Source: Serpentinimonas maccroryi
GTDB taxonomy: Bacteria > Pseudomonadota > Gammaproteobacteria > Burkholderiales > Burkholderiaceae_C
NCBI RefSeq assembly: GCF_000828915.1
Contig: NZ_AP014569.1
Location: 2,232,001-2,296,000 of the forward strand
Direction: 5' to 3'
DNA length: 64,000 bases
Within the stretch, counting starts at the first letter, position 1. Each line of letters begins with the position of its first letter. Under the pieces are notes generated by a model. The model made no database searches and was not told the origin of the DNA. It saw only the letters and a list, made by a program, of their open reading frames with translations. A program made the position numbers and the translations under genes. This document shows, piece by piece, positions 5,231 to 14,537 of the stretch.

Positions 5231-7177
5231 ATGCAGACCACCTTCCCGCGTTTGTTGCTTGAGCACGCTGCCAAGCGCCCCACCGCGCCGGCGATGCGCG
5301 AAAAAGAGTACGGCATCTGGCAGAGCATCGACTGGCGCGGCATGGCCGACTTGGCCAGCCACATCGCCGCCGGCCTGCACCAGTTGGGCTTGCGCCGCGG
5401 CGAACACCTGATCGTCATCGGAGCCAACCGGCCGCGCCTGTACGCCTCCATGCTGGCGGCGCAGGCCCTGGGTGCGGTGCCGGTGCCGCTGTACCAGGAT
5501 GCGGTGGCGGGCGAATGCGTGTTCCCAATCACCAACACCGAGGTGCGCTTCGTGGTCGTCGAAGACCAGGAGCAGGTGGACAAAATGCTCGAAATTCGCG
5601 CGCAGTGCCCGCTGCTCGAGCACATTTTGTACGACGACCCACGGGGTTTGCGCAACTACGACGAACCCGGCTTGGCCGGCTTGCAAGAAGTGATCGCCGC
5701 CGGGGCCGTGTTTGTGCAGCAGCACCCCGAGTTTTTCAAAAACGAAGCCGAGCAGGCCCGCGCTGAAGATGTGGCGGCGATGTTCTACACCTCGGGCACC
5801 ACCGGCAACCCCAAGGGCGTGGTGCACACCCACGCCTCGCTGCTCGATCGCGCCGCCGCCGGGGCGCGCTTTGACAAACTGACCGAAAGCGAAGAGGTGC
5901 TGGCCTACCTGCCGCCGGCTTGGATCGGGCAAAACATTTTCAGCTACGCGCAGTGGCTGGCGTGCGGCTACGTGGTCAATTGCCCCGAATCGACCGCCAC
6001 CGTGACCATCGACCTCAAAGAAATCGGCCCCACCTACTACTTCGCGCCGCCACGGGTGTTCGAGGGCCTGCTCACCAACGTCACCATCCGCATGGAAGAC
6101 GCCGGCGCGCTCAAGCGCAAGCTCTACAGCAGCTTCATGGAGCACGCCAAAAAGGTCGGCCCGGCGCTGATGGACGGCAAAAGCATCGGCGCCGCCGACC
6201 GGCTGCTGTACGCGCTGGGCAACCTGATGGTCTATGGGCCGCTGCGCAACACGCTCGGGTTTTCACGCGTGCGCGTGGCCTACACCGCTGGCGAGGCCAT
6301 CGGCCCCGATCTGTTCACCTTTTACCGCTCGATCGGCATCAACCTCAAGCAGCTCTACGGCTCGACCGAAACGGCGGTGTTCGTCTGCTTGCAGCCCGAC
6401 CACGAGGTGCGCGCCGACACCGTGGGCGTGCCCATCGACGGCGTCGAGATCAAGCTGGCCGACAACGGCGAAATCTTGGTCAAATCGCCCGGGCTGCTCA
6501 AGGAATACTACAAAAACGAAAAAGCCACGCGCGAGGTGCTCACCCCCGACGGCTGGTACCACACCAGCGACGCCGGCTTCATCGACGCCAGCGGCCACCT
6601 GAAAATCATCGACCGCGTCAAAGACGTGGGCCGCATCAAGGGCGGGGCCAACGACGGCGCCCTGTTCGCGCCCAAATACGTCGAGAACAAGCTCAAGTTC
6701 TTCCCCTACATCAAAGAGGCGGTGGCCTACGGCGACGGGCGCGAGCGCGTGTGCGTGTTCATCAACATCGACCTCGAGGCCGTGGGCAACTGGGCCGAGC
6801 GCCGCAACCTGCCCTACGCCGGCTACACCGACCTGGCCGGCAAGCCCGAAGTGCTGCAGCTCATCAAGGGCTGCGTCGAGCAAGTCAACGCCGACCTGAG
6901 CCGCGACGCGCTGCTGGCGGGCAGCCAGATCCACCGCTTTTTGGTGCTGCACAAAGAGCTCGACCCCGACGACGGCGAGCTCACCCGCACCAACAAGGTG
7001 CGCCGTGGCTTCATCGGCGAGAAGTACGCGGTGCTGGTCGATGCGCTCTACGGCGGCAAGGCCGAGCAGTTCATCGAAACCCAGGTCAAGTTTGAAGACG
7101 GGCGCACCGGCAAAGTGAGCGCCACGCTCAAGCTGCTCGACGTGCAGACCTACGCAAACGTCAAGGCGGCCGCATGA
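5231..7177 (+). CDS. Long-chain-type acyl-CoA synthetase (AMP-forming)
   Basis: A 648-residue adenylate-forming ligase activating a carboxylic acid to its CoA thioester through an acyl-AMP. Motifs in order: the phosphate-binding loop FYTSGTTGNPKGVVHTH (about 185-200), LYGSTET (adenine pocket), GWYHTSDAG (ribose-binding Asp), and the hinge IDRVKDVGRIKGG. Length and motif style are those of the long-chain (FAA1-like) branch. The ATG at 5231 follows GGAGACGAC. It heads an operon with a Liv-type importer and a second ligase, so the substrate is probably the imported acid: aromatic, alicyclic or fatty, undecidable from sequence. Confidence 0.88.
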   Translation: MQTTFPRLLLEHAAKRPTAPAMREKEYGIWQSIDWRGMADLASHIAAGLHQLGLRRGEHLIVIGANRPRLYASMLAAQALGAVPVPLYQDAVAGECVFPITNTEVRFVVVEDQEQVDKMLEIRAQCPLLEHILYDDPRGLRNYDEPGLAGLQEVIAAGAVFVQQHPEFFKNEAEQARAEDVAAMFYTSGTTGNPKGVVHTHASLLDRAAAGARFDKLTESEEVLAYLPPAWIGQNIFSYAQWLACGYVVNCPESTATVTIDLKEIGPTYYFAPPRVFEGLLTNVTIRMEDAGALKRKLYSSFMEHAKKVGPALMDGKSIGAADRLLYALGNLMVYGPLRNTLGFSRVRVAYTAGEAIGPDLFTFYRSIGINLKQLYGSTETAVFVCLQPDHEVRADTVGVPIDGVEIKLADNGEILVKSPGLLKEYYKNEKATREVLTPDGWYHTSDAGFIDASGHLKIIDRVKDVGRIKGGANDGALFAPKYVENKLKFFPYIKEAVAYGDGRERVCVFINIDLEAVGNWAERRNLPYAGYTDLAGKPEVLQLIKGCVEQVNADLSRDALLAGSQIHRFLVLHKELDPDDGELTRTNKVRRGFIGEKYAVLVDALYGGKAEQFIETQVKFEDGRTGKVSATLKLLDVQTYANVKAAA

Positions 7178-7220
7178 AGCACACCACCCTGCACTGGGCA
7201 CTGGGACTACGGAGTTTGGC

Positions 7221-8006
7221 ATGAGCAAGAAAAAAATCGGCGACGTCATCCTCGACGTCAACAACATCAGCCTGCGCTTCGGTGGCGTGAAGGCGCTGAG
7301 CGACATCTCGTTCGACGTGCGCGAGCACGAAATCCGCGCCATCATCGGCCCCAACGGCGCCGGCAAGAGCTCGATGCTCAACTGCATCAACGGCGTCTAT
7401 AAGCCGCAAGAGGGCTCGATCACCTTCCGCGGCCAGACCTTCAAGCACATGAACAGCCGCCAAGTGGCCGAACTCGGGGTGGCGCGCACCTTCCAGAACT
7501 TGGCGTTGTTCAAGGGCATGAGCGTGATCGACAACCTCATGACCGGGCGCAACCTGCGCATCAAAAGCAACCTGCTGCTGCAAGCGCTGCGCTGGGGCCC
7601 GGCCGAGCGCGAGGAAAGCGAGCACCGTGAGAAGGTCGAGCGCATCATCGACTTCCTCGAAATCCAGGCCCACCGCAAAACCCCGGTCGGGCAGCTGCCC
7701 TACGGCTTGCAAAAGCGCGTGGACCTCGGGCGCGCGCTGGCCATGGAGCCGCAGGTGCTGCTGCTCGACGAGCCCATGGCGGGCATGAACGTCGAAGAAA
7801 AACAAGACATGTGCCGCTTTGTGCTCGACGTCAACGACGAATTCGGCACCACCATCGTGCTCATCGAGCACGACATGAGCGTGGTGATGGACATCTCCGA
7901 CCGCGTGGTGGTGCTCGACTACGGCAAAAAGATCGGCGACGGTGTGCCCGACGAGGTGCGCGCCAACCCCGACGTGATCAGCGCTTACCTCGGCACCAGC
8001 CATTAA
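7221..8006 (+). CDS. livG: Liv-type ABC transporter ATPase (LivG-like)
   Basis: 261 residues. Walker A GPNGAGKSS (43-51), LPYGLQKRVDLGRALA in place of the signature region, Walker B VLLLDEPMAGM, and the switch His in LIEHDMSVV. It energises import with LivF at the inner face of the membrane. The LPYGLQKR spelling is usual for the LivG branch. It starts 43 bp after the ligase stop and lies 15 bp before livH. Adjacency to CoA ligases rather than amino-acid enzymes suggests a carboxylate substrate instead of leucine. Confidence 0.87.
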   Translation: MSKKKIGDVILDVNNISLRFGGVKALSDISFDVREHEIRAIIGPNGAGKSSMLNCINGVYKPQEGSITFRGQTFKHMNSRQVAELGVARTFQNLALFKGMSVIDNLMTGRNLRIKSNLLLQALRWGPAEREESEHREKVERIIDFLEIQAHRKTPVGQLPYGLQKRVDLGRALAMEPQVLLLDEPMAGMNVEEKQDMCRFVLDVNDEFGTTIVLIEHDMSVVMDISDRVVVLDYGKKIGDGVPDEVRANPDVISAYLGTSH

Positions 8007-8021
8007 AACAGGAGACCAGAC

Positions 8022-8951
8022 ATGGGATTTTTCCTCGAAACCATCATCGCCGGGCTGATGAACGGCGTGCTCTACTCGCTGGTGGCGCTGGGCTTTGTGT
8101 TGATCTTCAAGGCCTCGGGCGTGTTCAACTTTGCCCAAGGCGCGATGGTGCTGTTTGCCGCGCTGGCCATGGCGCGCTTTGCCGAATGGCTGCCCGAGTG
8201 GCTGGGCTTTGAGAGCCTGCTGTTGGCCAACGTCTTGGCTTTTGCCATCGCCGCGTTCCTGATGCTGATTTTTGCTTGGGCGGTCGAGCGCTTCGTGCTG
8301 CGCCACCTAGTGAACCAAGAAGGGGTGGTGTTGCTCATGGCGACGCTGGGCATTACCTTCTTCATCGACGGTTTTGGCCAGACCATCTTTGGCAGCGACA
8401 TCTACGCCATCGACCTGGGTCTGCCGGCCGAGCCGATCTTCATCCTCGAAGGCCTGTTCCCCGGCGGCTTGCTGATCAACCAAGACGACCTCGTCACGGC
8501 CCTGATGGCGATGGCCATGGTCGCGCTGCTGACGCTGTTTTTCCAGAAAACCGGCACCGGCCGCGCCCTGCGTGCCGTGGCCGACGACCACCAAGCGGCG
8601 CAGTCGGTCGGCATTCCGCTGGGCCGGATGTGGGTCATCGTCTGGTTCATGGCTGGCTTGACGGCGCTGGTGGCCGGCATGATCTGGGGCGAGAAGATGG
8701 GGGTGCAGTTCGCCCTCACCTTCGTGGCGCTCAAGGCGCTGCCGGTGATCATCTTGGGCGGCCTGACTTCAGTCCCGGGCGCGATCGTGGCCGGCCTGAT
8801 CATCGGCGTGAGCGAGCAGTTGGCCGAGGTCTATATCGGGCCGATGGTCGGCGGTGGCATCCAGATCTGGTTTGCCTACGTGCTGGCGATGGTGGTGCTG
8901 CTGTTTAGACCGCAGGGCCTGTTTGGCGAAAAAATCATCGACCGCGTATAA
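8022..8951 (+). CDS. livH: Liv-type ABC permease (LivH-like)
   Basis: 309 residues with about eight hydrophobic segments. It begins FLETIIAGLMNGVLYSLVAL, the classic LivH N-terminus, with the conserved GRALRAVADDHQAAQSVGI cytoplasmic loop that contacts the ATPases and a C-terminal GLFGEKIIDRV. It forms the inner-membrane channel with LivM. AGGAGACC at 8010-8017 precedes the ATG. Confidence 0.88.
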   Translation: MGFFLETIIAGLMNGVLYSLVALGFVLIFKASGVFNFAQGAMVLFAALAMARFAEWLPEWLGFESLLLANVLAFAIAAFLMLIFAWAVERFVLRHLVNQEGVVLLMATLGITFFIDGFGQTIFGSDIYAIDLGLPAEPIFILEGLFPGGLLINQDDLVTALMAMAMVALLTLFFQKTGTGRALRAVADDHQAAQSVGIPLGRMWVIVWFMAGLTALVAGMIWGEKMGVQFALTFVALKALPVIILGGLTSVPGAIVAGLIIGVSEQLAEVYIGPMVGGGIQIWFAYVLAMVVLLFRPQGLFGEKIIDRV

Positions 8952-8978
8952 AACTCGCTCAGGAAGAACGGAACCATC

Positions 8979-10055
8979 ATGTTTTACCGCGAAAACGGTC
9001 AGTTCAAGACCACCTACAAATCCGACCAGCAGATTTTTGCCGTCAAGCAAGACCGCATCGCTATCATCGCCATCATCGCCTTCGCCTTCATCGGCGTGCC
9101 GATGCTGGCCGACGAGTACCTGTTTCGCGCCATCTTGGTGCCGTTTCTGATTCTGGCGCTGGCCGCCATCGGGGTCAACATCTTGGTCGGTTATTGCGGC
9201 CAGATCTCCCTCGGCTCCGGCGCTTTCATGGCCGTGGGCGCCTACATGGCCTACAACGTCTTCATGCGCGTCGAGGACATGCCGCTGATCGTGGCCTTGC
9301 TCTCGGGCGGCTTTTTCGCCATGCTGGCGGGCATCATCTTTGGCATCCCCAGCCTGCGCGTCAAGGGCTTGTACTTGGCCGTGGCCACGCTGGCGGCGCA
9401 GTTCTTCTTTGACTGGCTGTTTGTGCGTGTGCGCTGGTTCACCCTCGACAGCCCGGCCGGCACCGCCGAAGTCAGCAACCTGAGCGTGTTCGGCTGGCAG
9501 ATTGCCACGCCGATGGACAAGTACCTGTTCGTGCTCGGCTTCGTGGTGGTGTTTGCCTTGCTGGCCAAAAACCTGGTGCGCGGCCCGATCGGGCGCGAGT
9601 GGATGGCGATCCGCGACATGGACGTGGCCGCTTCGGTGATCGGCATCCGCCCGATGTACGCCAAGCTCACCGCCTTTGCCGTCAGCTCCTTCATCATCGG
9701 CGTCGCGGGGGCGCTGTGGGCCTTCGTCCACTTGGGTTCTTGGGAGCCGCTGTCTTTTGACATCAACCGCTCGTTCCAACTGCTGTTCATCGTCATCATC
9801 GGCGGCTTGGGTTCGATCATGGGCTGCTTCTTTGGTGCCGCCTTCATCGTCATCACGCCGATCGTGCTCAACCAGCTGCTGCCTTGGATCGGCAGCCTGT
9901 TCGGGGTCGAGATCTCGACCGCCATGGTGGGCCACGCCGAGTTCATGATCTTTGGTGCCCTGATCGTTTGGTTCCTGATCAAAGAACCGCACGGCTTGGC
10001 CAAGTACTGGAGCATGGCGCGCCACAAACTGCGTCTGTGGCCGTTCCCACATTGA
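8979..10055 (+). CDS. livM: Liv-type ABC permease (LivM-like)
   Basis: 358 residues with about ten membrane segments. Typical LivM features: ILVGYCGQISLGSGAFMAVG near the first third, the GIPSLRVKGLYLAVATLA block, and the ATPase-contact loop GREWMAIRDMDVAASVIG. A hydrophilic N-terminus of about 30 residues precedes the first segment. It pairs with LivH, 27 bp upstream. Confidence 0.88.
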   Translation: MFYRENGQFKTTYKSDQQIFAVKQDRIAIIAIIAFAFIGVPMLADEYLFRAILVPFLILALAAIGVNILVGYCGQISLGSGAFMAVGAYMAYNVFMRVEDMPLIVALLSGGFFAMLAGIIFGIPSLRVKGLYLAVATLAAQFFFDWLFVRVRWFTLDSPAGTAEVSNLSVFGWQIATPMDKYLFVLGFVVVFALLAKNLVRGPIGREWMAIRDMDVAASVIGIRPMYAKLTAFAVSSFIIGVAGALWAFVHLGSWEPLSFDINRSFQLLFIVIIGGLGSIMGCFFGAAFIVITPIVLNQLLPWIGSLFGVEISTAMVGHAEFMIFGALIVWFLIKEPHGLAKYWSMARHKLRLWPFPH

Positions 10056-10142
10056 GTTGCTTCCTTTGGTGGCTGGCGCCCGACACCTCGCCAGCCGCCC
10101 TCGTCCCTGTGTGAGTTAGGTGTTGGATTAAGGAGACATTCC

Positions 10143-11477
10143 ATGAGATTGCGACAACTCGCACTATCAGCCGTGGTGGCAGTGGCCGCGCTGACCAGTG
10201 CCCTCACCACCAGCTTGGCCATGGCCCAAGCCCCGGTGCAGTTCTTCCCCAGCCTGACCGGACGCACCGGCGCCGTGGCCCCGAACGCGGCGCCCTTTGC
10301 CAACGGCTACGCCGACTACATGAAGCTGGTCAACGCGCGCGGCGGCATCAACGGCGTGCAGACGCTGGTTGAAGAATGCGAAACCGCCTACGCCACCGAC
10401 CGCGGCGTGGAGTGCTACGAGCGCCTCAAGGCCCGCCACGGCGGTGCCACGGTGTTCCAGCCGCTCTCGACCGGCATCACCTTCGCGCTCATGCCGCGCT
10501 TGGCGGTTGACAAGATCCCCATGATCACCTCGGGTTACGGCCGCAGCGACACCGCTGACGGCGCCATTTTCCCGTGGGTGTTCCCGTTGCTGGGCCACTA
10601 CTGGATCGCTGGCGACGTGGTGTTGCAACACATCGCCAACCGGTCTGGTGGCTGGGACCGCCTGCGCGGCAAGACCATCGCCGTGGTCTATCACGACAGC
10701 CCGTTTGGGCGCGAGGTGCTGCCGATCATCAACCGCCGCGCCGAAATGCACGGCTTCACGGTGCTGGCGCTGCCGGTGCCGCCTCCCGGCGTGGAGCAGC
10801 GCGCGATCTGGCTGCAAATCCGCCAGCAGCGGCCCGACTTCGTGATCATGCAGACTTGGGGCGTGATGACCGCGACCGCGATCCGCCAAGCGGTGGCCAC
10901 CGGTTTTCCGCGCGACCGCATGTTTGGCACCTGGTGGAGCGGTGCTGAGCCCGATCTGCGCGACATCGGCGCCGACGCCCGCGGCTACAGCGCGGTCATG
11001 ATGCAGCACGGCCAAGCGCGTGACTCCGAAGTGGTGCGCCAGATTCTGGCCCAGGTGCACGACCGTGGCCAAGGCACCGGCCCGCGCGCCGAAGTCGGCG
11101 ACGTGCTCTACATGCGCGGCGTGGTCGGCGCGATGCTGGCGGTCGAAGGCGTGTTCCGCGCCCAGGAACGTTTTGGCCGTGGCCGCCACGTCACCGGCGA
11201 GCAAGCGCGCTGGGGCTACGAGAACCTCAACATCACCCAAGCGCGGCTGGACCAGCTCGGCTTTGCCGGGGTGCTGCGCGGCCCGATCGTGACCTCGTGC
11301 CGCAACCACGTCGGTACCGCCATGATGCGCATCCACACCTGGAACGGCAGCGGCTTTGACTGGTCTTCGGACTGGCTGCAAGCCGACATGAACGTCATCA
11401 ACCGCATGGTCACGGCATCGGCCGAGTCGTTTGCGCGCGACAACAACATCACGCGCCGCACCGAGCCGGGCTGCTAA
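10143..11477 (+). CDS. livK: Periplasmic substrate-binding protein (LivK-like)
   Basis: 444 residues. A signal peptide (MRLRQLALSAVVAVAALTSA onward) with cleavage predicted after AMA near residue 28, then a type I periplasmic binding fold with GYADYMKLVNARGGINGV and the EECETAYATDRGVECYERLK stretch typical of this family. It captures the substrate for LivHM. AAGGAGAC lies six bases before the ATG. It is longer than classical LivK and its pocket residues are not those of leucine binders that I can recognise, which fits an aromatic or other carboxylate ligand. Confidence 0.85.
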   Translation: MRLRQLALSAVVAVAALTSALTTSLAMAQAPVQFFPSLTGRTGAVAPNAAPFANGYADYMKLVNARGGINGVQTLVEECETAYATDRGVECYERLKARHGGATVFQPLSTGITFALMPRLAVDKIPMITSGYGRSDTADGAIFPWVFPLLGHYWIAGDVVLQHIANRSGGWDRLRGKTIAVVYHDSPFGREVLPIINRRAEMHGFTVLALPVPPPGVEQRAIWLQIRQQRPDFVIMQTWGVMTATAIRQAVATGFPRDRMFGTWWSGAEPDLRDIGADARGYSAVMMQHGQARDSEVVRQILAQVHDRGQGTGPRAEVGDVLYMRGVVGAMLAVEGVFRAQERFGRGRHVTGEQARWGYENLNITQARLDQLGFAGVLRGPIVTSCRNHVGTAMMRIHTWNGSGFDWSSDWLQADMNVINRMVTASAESFARDNNITRRTEPGC

Positions 11478-11668
11478 GCCAGCTGCCCCTAGCTGCCGCT
11501 GTGGCCTTTGGGTTGCAGCGCAGCGCGGGGGCTGACGGGTTGCCGTGGCGGGTGCTCTGGCCGTGCACCTAGGCAGCCCGCAGTCGCTTGGCCGACCCGC
11601 TCTGATTGGAGCGCTGCGGCCAGCCGACTGCCCTACCGCCAACCGTTTCCCCCTGTCGAGGTTTACCC

Positions 11669-12478
11669 ATGAGCACGCCTTCCATCGTCATCAACGTCAA
11701 CGGCATCGAGGTCATCTACAACCACGTGATCTTGGTGCTCAAGGGCGTCTCGCTGCAAGTGGCCGACGGCCAGATCGCCGCCATTCTGGGCGGCAACGGC
11801 GCCGGCAAGACCACCACCCTGCGCTCCATTTCAAATTTGCTCAAGGCCGAGCGCGGCGAAGTCACCAAAGGCAGCGTGGAGCTGCGCGGCGAGCGCATCG
11901 ACATCCTGAGCACCTCCGACCTGGTCAAACGCGGCGTGGTGCAAGTGATGGAAGGGCGCCACTGCTTTGCCCACCTGACGATCGAAGAAAACCTGCTCAC
12001 CGGCGCCTACACGCGCAGCGGCAAGGCCGAGATCGCGGCCAGCCTCGAGAAGGTCTATAACTACTTTCCGCGCCTCAAGACCCGGCGCACCAGCCAAGCC
12101 GCCTACACCTCGGGCGGCGAGCAGCAGATGTGCGCCATCGGCCGCGCCCTGATGGCCAACCCCAGCGTGCTGCTGCTCGACGAGCCCTCCATGGGGCTGG
12201 CGCCGCAGATCGTCGAAGAGGTGTTCGAGATCGTAAAAGACCTGAACCAGAAGGAGCGCGTCACCTTCCTGATCGCCGAGCAAAACACCAACATGGCGCT
12301 GCGCTACGCCGACTACGGCTACATCATGGAGAGCGGGCGCATCGTCATGGACGGCAAGGCCGACGACCTGCGCAACAACGAAGACGTGAAAGAGTTCTAC
12401 CTCGGCATGGGCGGCACCGAGCGCAAGAGCTTCAAAGACGTGAAAAGCTACAAGCGGCGCAAGCGCTGGCTGGCTTGA
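11669..12478 (+). CDS. livF: Liv-type ABC transporter ATPase (LivF-like)
   Basis: 269 residues. Walker A GGNGAGKTT (about 40-48), signature TSGGEQQMCAIGRAL, Walker B VLLLDEPSMGLAP, followed by IAEQNTNMAL. A basic extension (FKDVKSYKRRKRWLA) follows the usual end. The start is ATG 11669, where the conserved N-terminus begins, preceded by CGAGGT; the frame is open 21 codons upstream without similarity. A 191-bp gap separates it from livK, the largest inside this operon. Confidence 0.87.
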   Translation: MSTPSIVINVNGIEVIYNHVILVLKGVSLQVADGQIAAILGGNGAGKTTTLRSISNLLKAERGEVTKGSVELRGERIDILSTSDLVKRGVVQVMEGRHCFAHLTIEENLLTGAYTRSGKAEIAASLEKVYNYFPRLKTRRTSQAAYTSGGEQQMCAIGRALMANPSVLLLDEPSMGLAPQIVEEVFEIVKDLNQKERVTFLIAEQNTNMALRYADYGYIMESGRIVMDGKADDLRNNEDVKEFYLGMGGTERKSFKDVKSYKRRKRWLA

Positions 12479-12522
12479 GCCCCGGCCCGAGCGATCAAAA
12501 CGACACAGAAAGCCCTGCCGCC

Positions 12523-13800
12523 ATGCCTGCACACTACGACGCCTTGGAAACCCGCGCCCCAGCCGAGCGCGAGGCCGCTTTGCTGGCGGCTTTGCCGGCG
12601 CACGTGCGCCATGCGCAGACCCACAGCGCGGCTTATGCTGATTTGCTGGCCGGCGTCAGCCCCGAGGCGATTTGCAGCCGCAGCGCCTTGGCGCAACTGC
12701 CGCTGCTGCGCAAGAGCGAGCTGCTGGCGCGCCAGCAAGCCAGCCGGGCCGCCGGTGGCGACCCCTTCGGCGGTTTTTCCACCATCGGCTGGCTGGGCCT
12801 GCGCCAAGCGGCCACCGCGCGGCGCGTCTATCAGTCGCCCGGCCCGATCTACGAACCCGAAGGCTTGGCGCCCGACTACTGGCGCGTGGCGCGGGCGCTG
12901 GTGGCGGCGGGCTTCGAGCCCGGTGAGCTGGTGCACAACTGCTTTAGCTACCACCTCACACCCGGCGCTTGGATGATGGAAAGCGGCGCCCAGGCGCTGG
13001 GCTGCACCGTGATCCCGGGTGGCGTGGGCAACACCGAGCAGCAACTGGCAGCGCTTGCCGACCTGCGCCCCAGCGCCTACACCGGCACCCCGAGTTTTTT
13101 GCGCATCTTGGTTGAAAAAGCCGAGCAAGCCGGGCAAAAGCTGTCGATCAGCAAAGCCTTGGTCTCGGGCGAGGCCTTTCCGCCGTCGCTGCGAGACTGG
13201 TTGCAAGAACGCGGCATTGCCGCCTACCAGTGCTACGCCACCGCCGACGCTGGCGTGATCGCCTACGAAACGGCTGCGCGCCAAGGCCTGGTGCTCGACG
13301 AGCAGGTGCTGCTCGAGATCGTGCGCCCGGGCACCGCCGAACCCGTGCCCGAGGGCGAGGTGGGCGAGGTGGTGGTCACGGTGTTCAACCCAGACTACCC
13401 GCTGCTGCGCTTTGGCACCGGCGACCTGTCGGCCATCCTGCTTGGGCCCTGCCCGAGCGGACGCAGCAACGCACGCATCAAAGGCTGGCTGGGGCGCGCC
13501 GACCAGACCACCAAGATCAAGGGCATGTTCGTGCACCCGGGGCAAGTGGCCGAGGTGCTGCGCCGCCACCCCGAGCTGCACAAAGGCCGCTTGGTGGTCA
13601 GCGGCCAGATGGCCGACGACCAGATGCTGCTGCGCGCCGAGCTGCGGCCGGGCTTTGCTGCGGCGTCTGCAGACTTGGCCGAGGCGCTGGCGCACAGCCT
13701 GCGCGAAGTCACCAAGCTGCGCGGCCAAGTCGAGCTGCTGGACCCCGGCACCCTGCCCAACGACGGCAAGGTGATCGAGGACGCCCGCCGTTACGACTGA
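12523..13800 (+). CDS. PaaK-like phenylacetate-CoA ligase family protein
   Basis: 425 residues related to the phenylacetate-CoA ligase branch of adenylate-forming enzymes. Visible features: an N-terminal helical region (HVRHAQTHSAAYADLL), TPSFLRILVEKAE, the CYATADAGVIAYE block at the adenine site, LLRFGTGDLSAI with the ribose-binding Asp, and MFVHPGQVAEVL in the C-terminal lid. The serine/glycine-rich phosphate loop (SSGTTG in PaaK) is replaced by YQSPGPIYEPEG. It may still be a ligase of a diverged subfamily. The start is ATG 12523, 44 bp after livF. Its stop overlaps the stop of the convergent GST gene. Confidence 0.8.
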   Translation: MPAHYDALETRAPAEREAALLAALPAHVRHAQTHSAAYADLLAGVSPEAICSRSALAQLPLLRKSELLARQQASRAAGGDPFGGFSTIGWLGLRQAATARRVYQSPGPIYEPEGLAPDYWRVARALVAAGFEPGELVHNCFSYHLTPGAWMMESGAQALGCTVIPGGVGNTEQQLAALADLRPSAYTGTPSFLRILVEKAEQAGQKLSISKALVSGEAFPPSLRDWLQERGIAAYQCYATADAGVIAYETAARQGLVLDEQVLLEIVRPGTAEPVPEGEVGEVVVTVFNPDYPLLRFGTGDLSAILLGPCPSGRSNARIKGWLGRADQTTKIKGMFVHPGQVAEVLRRHPELHKGRLVVSGQMADDQMLLRAELRPGFAAASADLAEALAHSLREVTKLRGQVELLDPGTLPNDGKVIEDARRYD

Positions 13801-14444
13801 GACTGATACAGATTGAGCGTCAGGCGCTCGCGCTCGATCACCCGCGCCACCGCCGGCAGGGCAGCAAAGTCTTGCACCAGCGCCCAAGTGGCGGGCAGGC
13901 TTTGCGGGTCGATCCCGGCCAACCCACCCCAGCGCAGCAACGTGAGCGCATAGGCGTCAACCGCGCCCGGCTGCTCGCCACTGAGCCACGGCGTGGCCTT
14001 GTGCGCCACCCACTGCTCGATTTCGGCCAGCTCTTTGCGGTACTGCCCCGGCGCGTGCGCCTTGATCAAAGCCTGGCAGGCGGCGTCGTCGCTGAACTTT
14101 TGGGGGGCAAAAAAGCGCCCAAAGGTCGGGTGCACGGTGTTGTTCATCCACAGCAGCTTTTCCAACGCCCGGGTGCGCGCCAAGCCCGCAGGCGGCAACA
14201 GTTGCGCCTGGGGAAAGCGCTGGTCCAGGTGCAACACGATGGCCACGATCTGGCTGATGGCGTCGGAGCCATCGACCAACACCGGCACCTGACCGTGCGG
14301 GTTGAGGGCCAGAAACTCGGGGCTGCGCTGCTCGCCGCGGTGCAGCTTGAGCAACACCGGCTCGAAGGTGGCGCCAGCCAACTCGAGCGCGGCGTGTGCC
14401 ACGAAAGAACAGGCTCCGGGCGAAAAATACAGCTTGAGGCTCAT
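13791..14444 (-). CDS. Glutathione S-transferase family protein
   Basis: 217 residues. Thioredoxin-like N-terminal domain (KLYFSPGACSFVAHAALELA, with the SPGACS active-site turn typical of beta/theta-type bacterial GSTs; NPHGQVPVLVDG supplies the cis-Pro) and an all-helical C-terminal domain (WLSGEQPGAVDAYALTLLRW). It conjugates glutathione to electrophiles or acts as a ligandin; the substrate is unknown. The ATG at 14444 matches family length. Its stop overlaps the upstream ligase stop by 10 bp in a convergent arrangement. Confidence 0.85.
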   Translation of the reverse strand: MSLKLYFSPGACSFVAHAALELAGATFEPVLLKLHRGEQRSPEFLALNPHGQVPVLVDGSDAISQIVAIVLHLDQRFPQAQLLPPAGLARTRALEKLLWMNNTVHPTFGRFFAPQKFSDDAACQALIKAHAPGQYRKELAEIEQWVAHKATPWLSGEQPGAVDAYALTLLRWGGLAGIDPQSLPATWALVQDFAALPAVARVIERERLTLNLYQSQS

Positions 14445-14537
14445 GCGCATCTCCAAAAAACAGGTTGTAGGTCGCGACGCATCATAAACCGGGCACACAA
14501 TGGCTTACAGTAGCCGGCAGCCCAATGCCGCCCCAAG

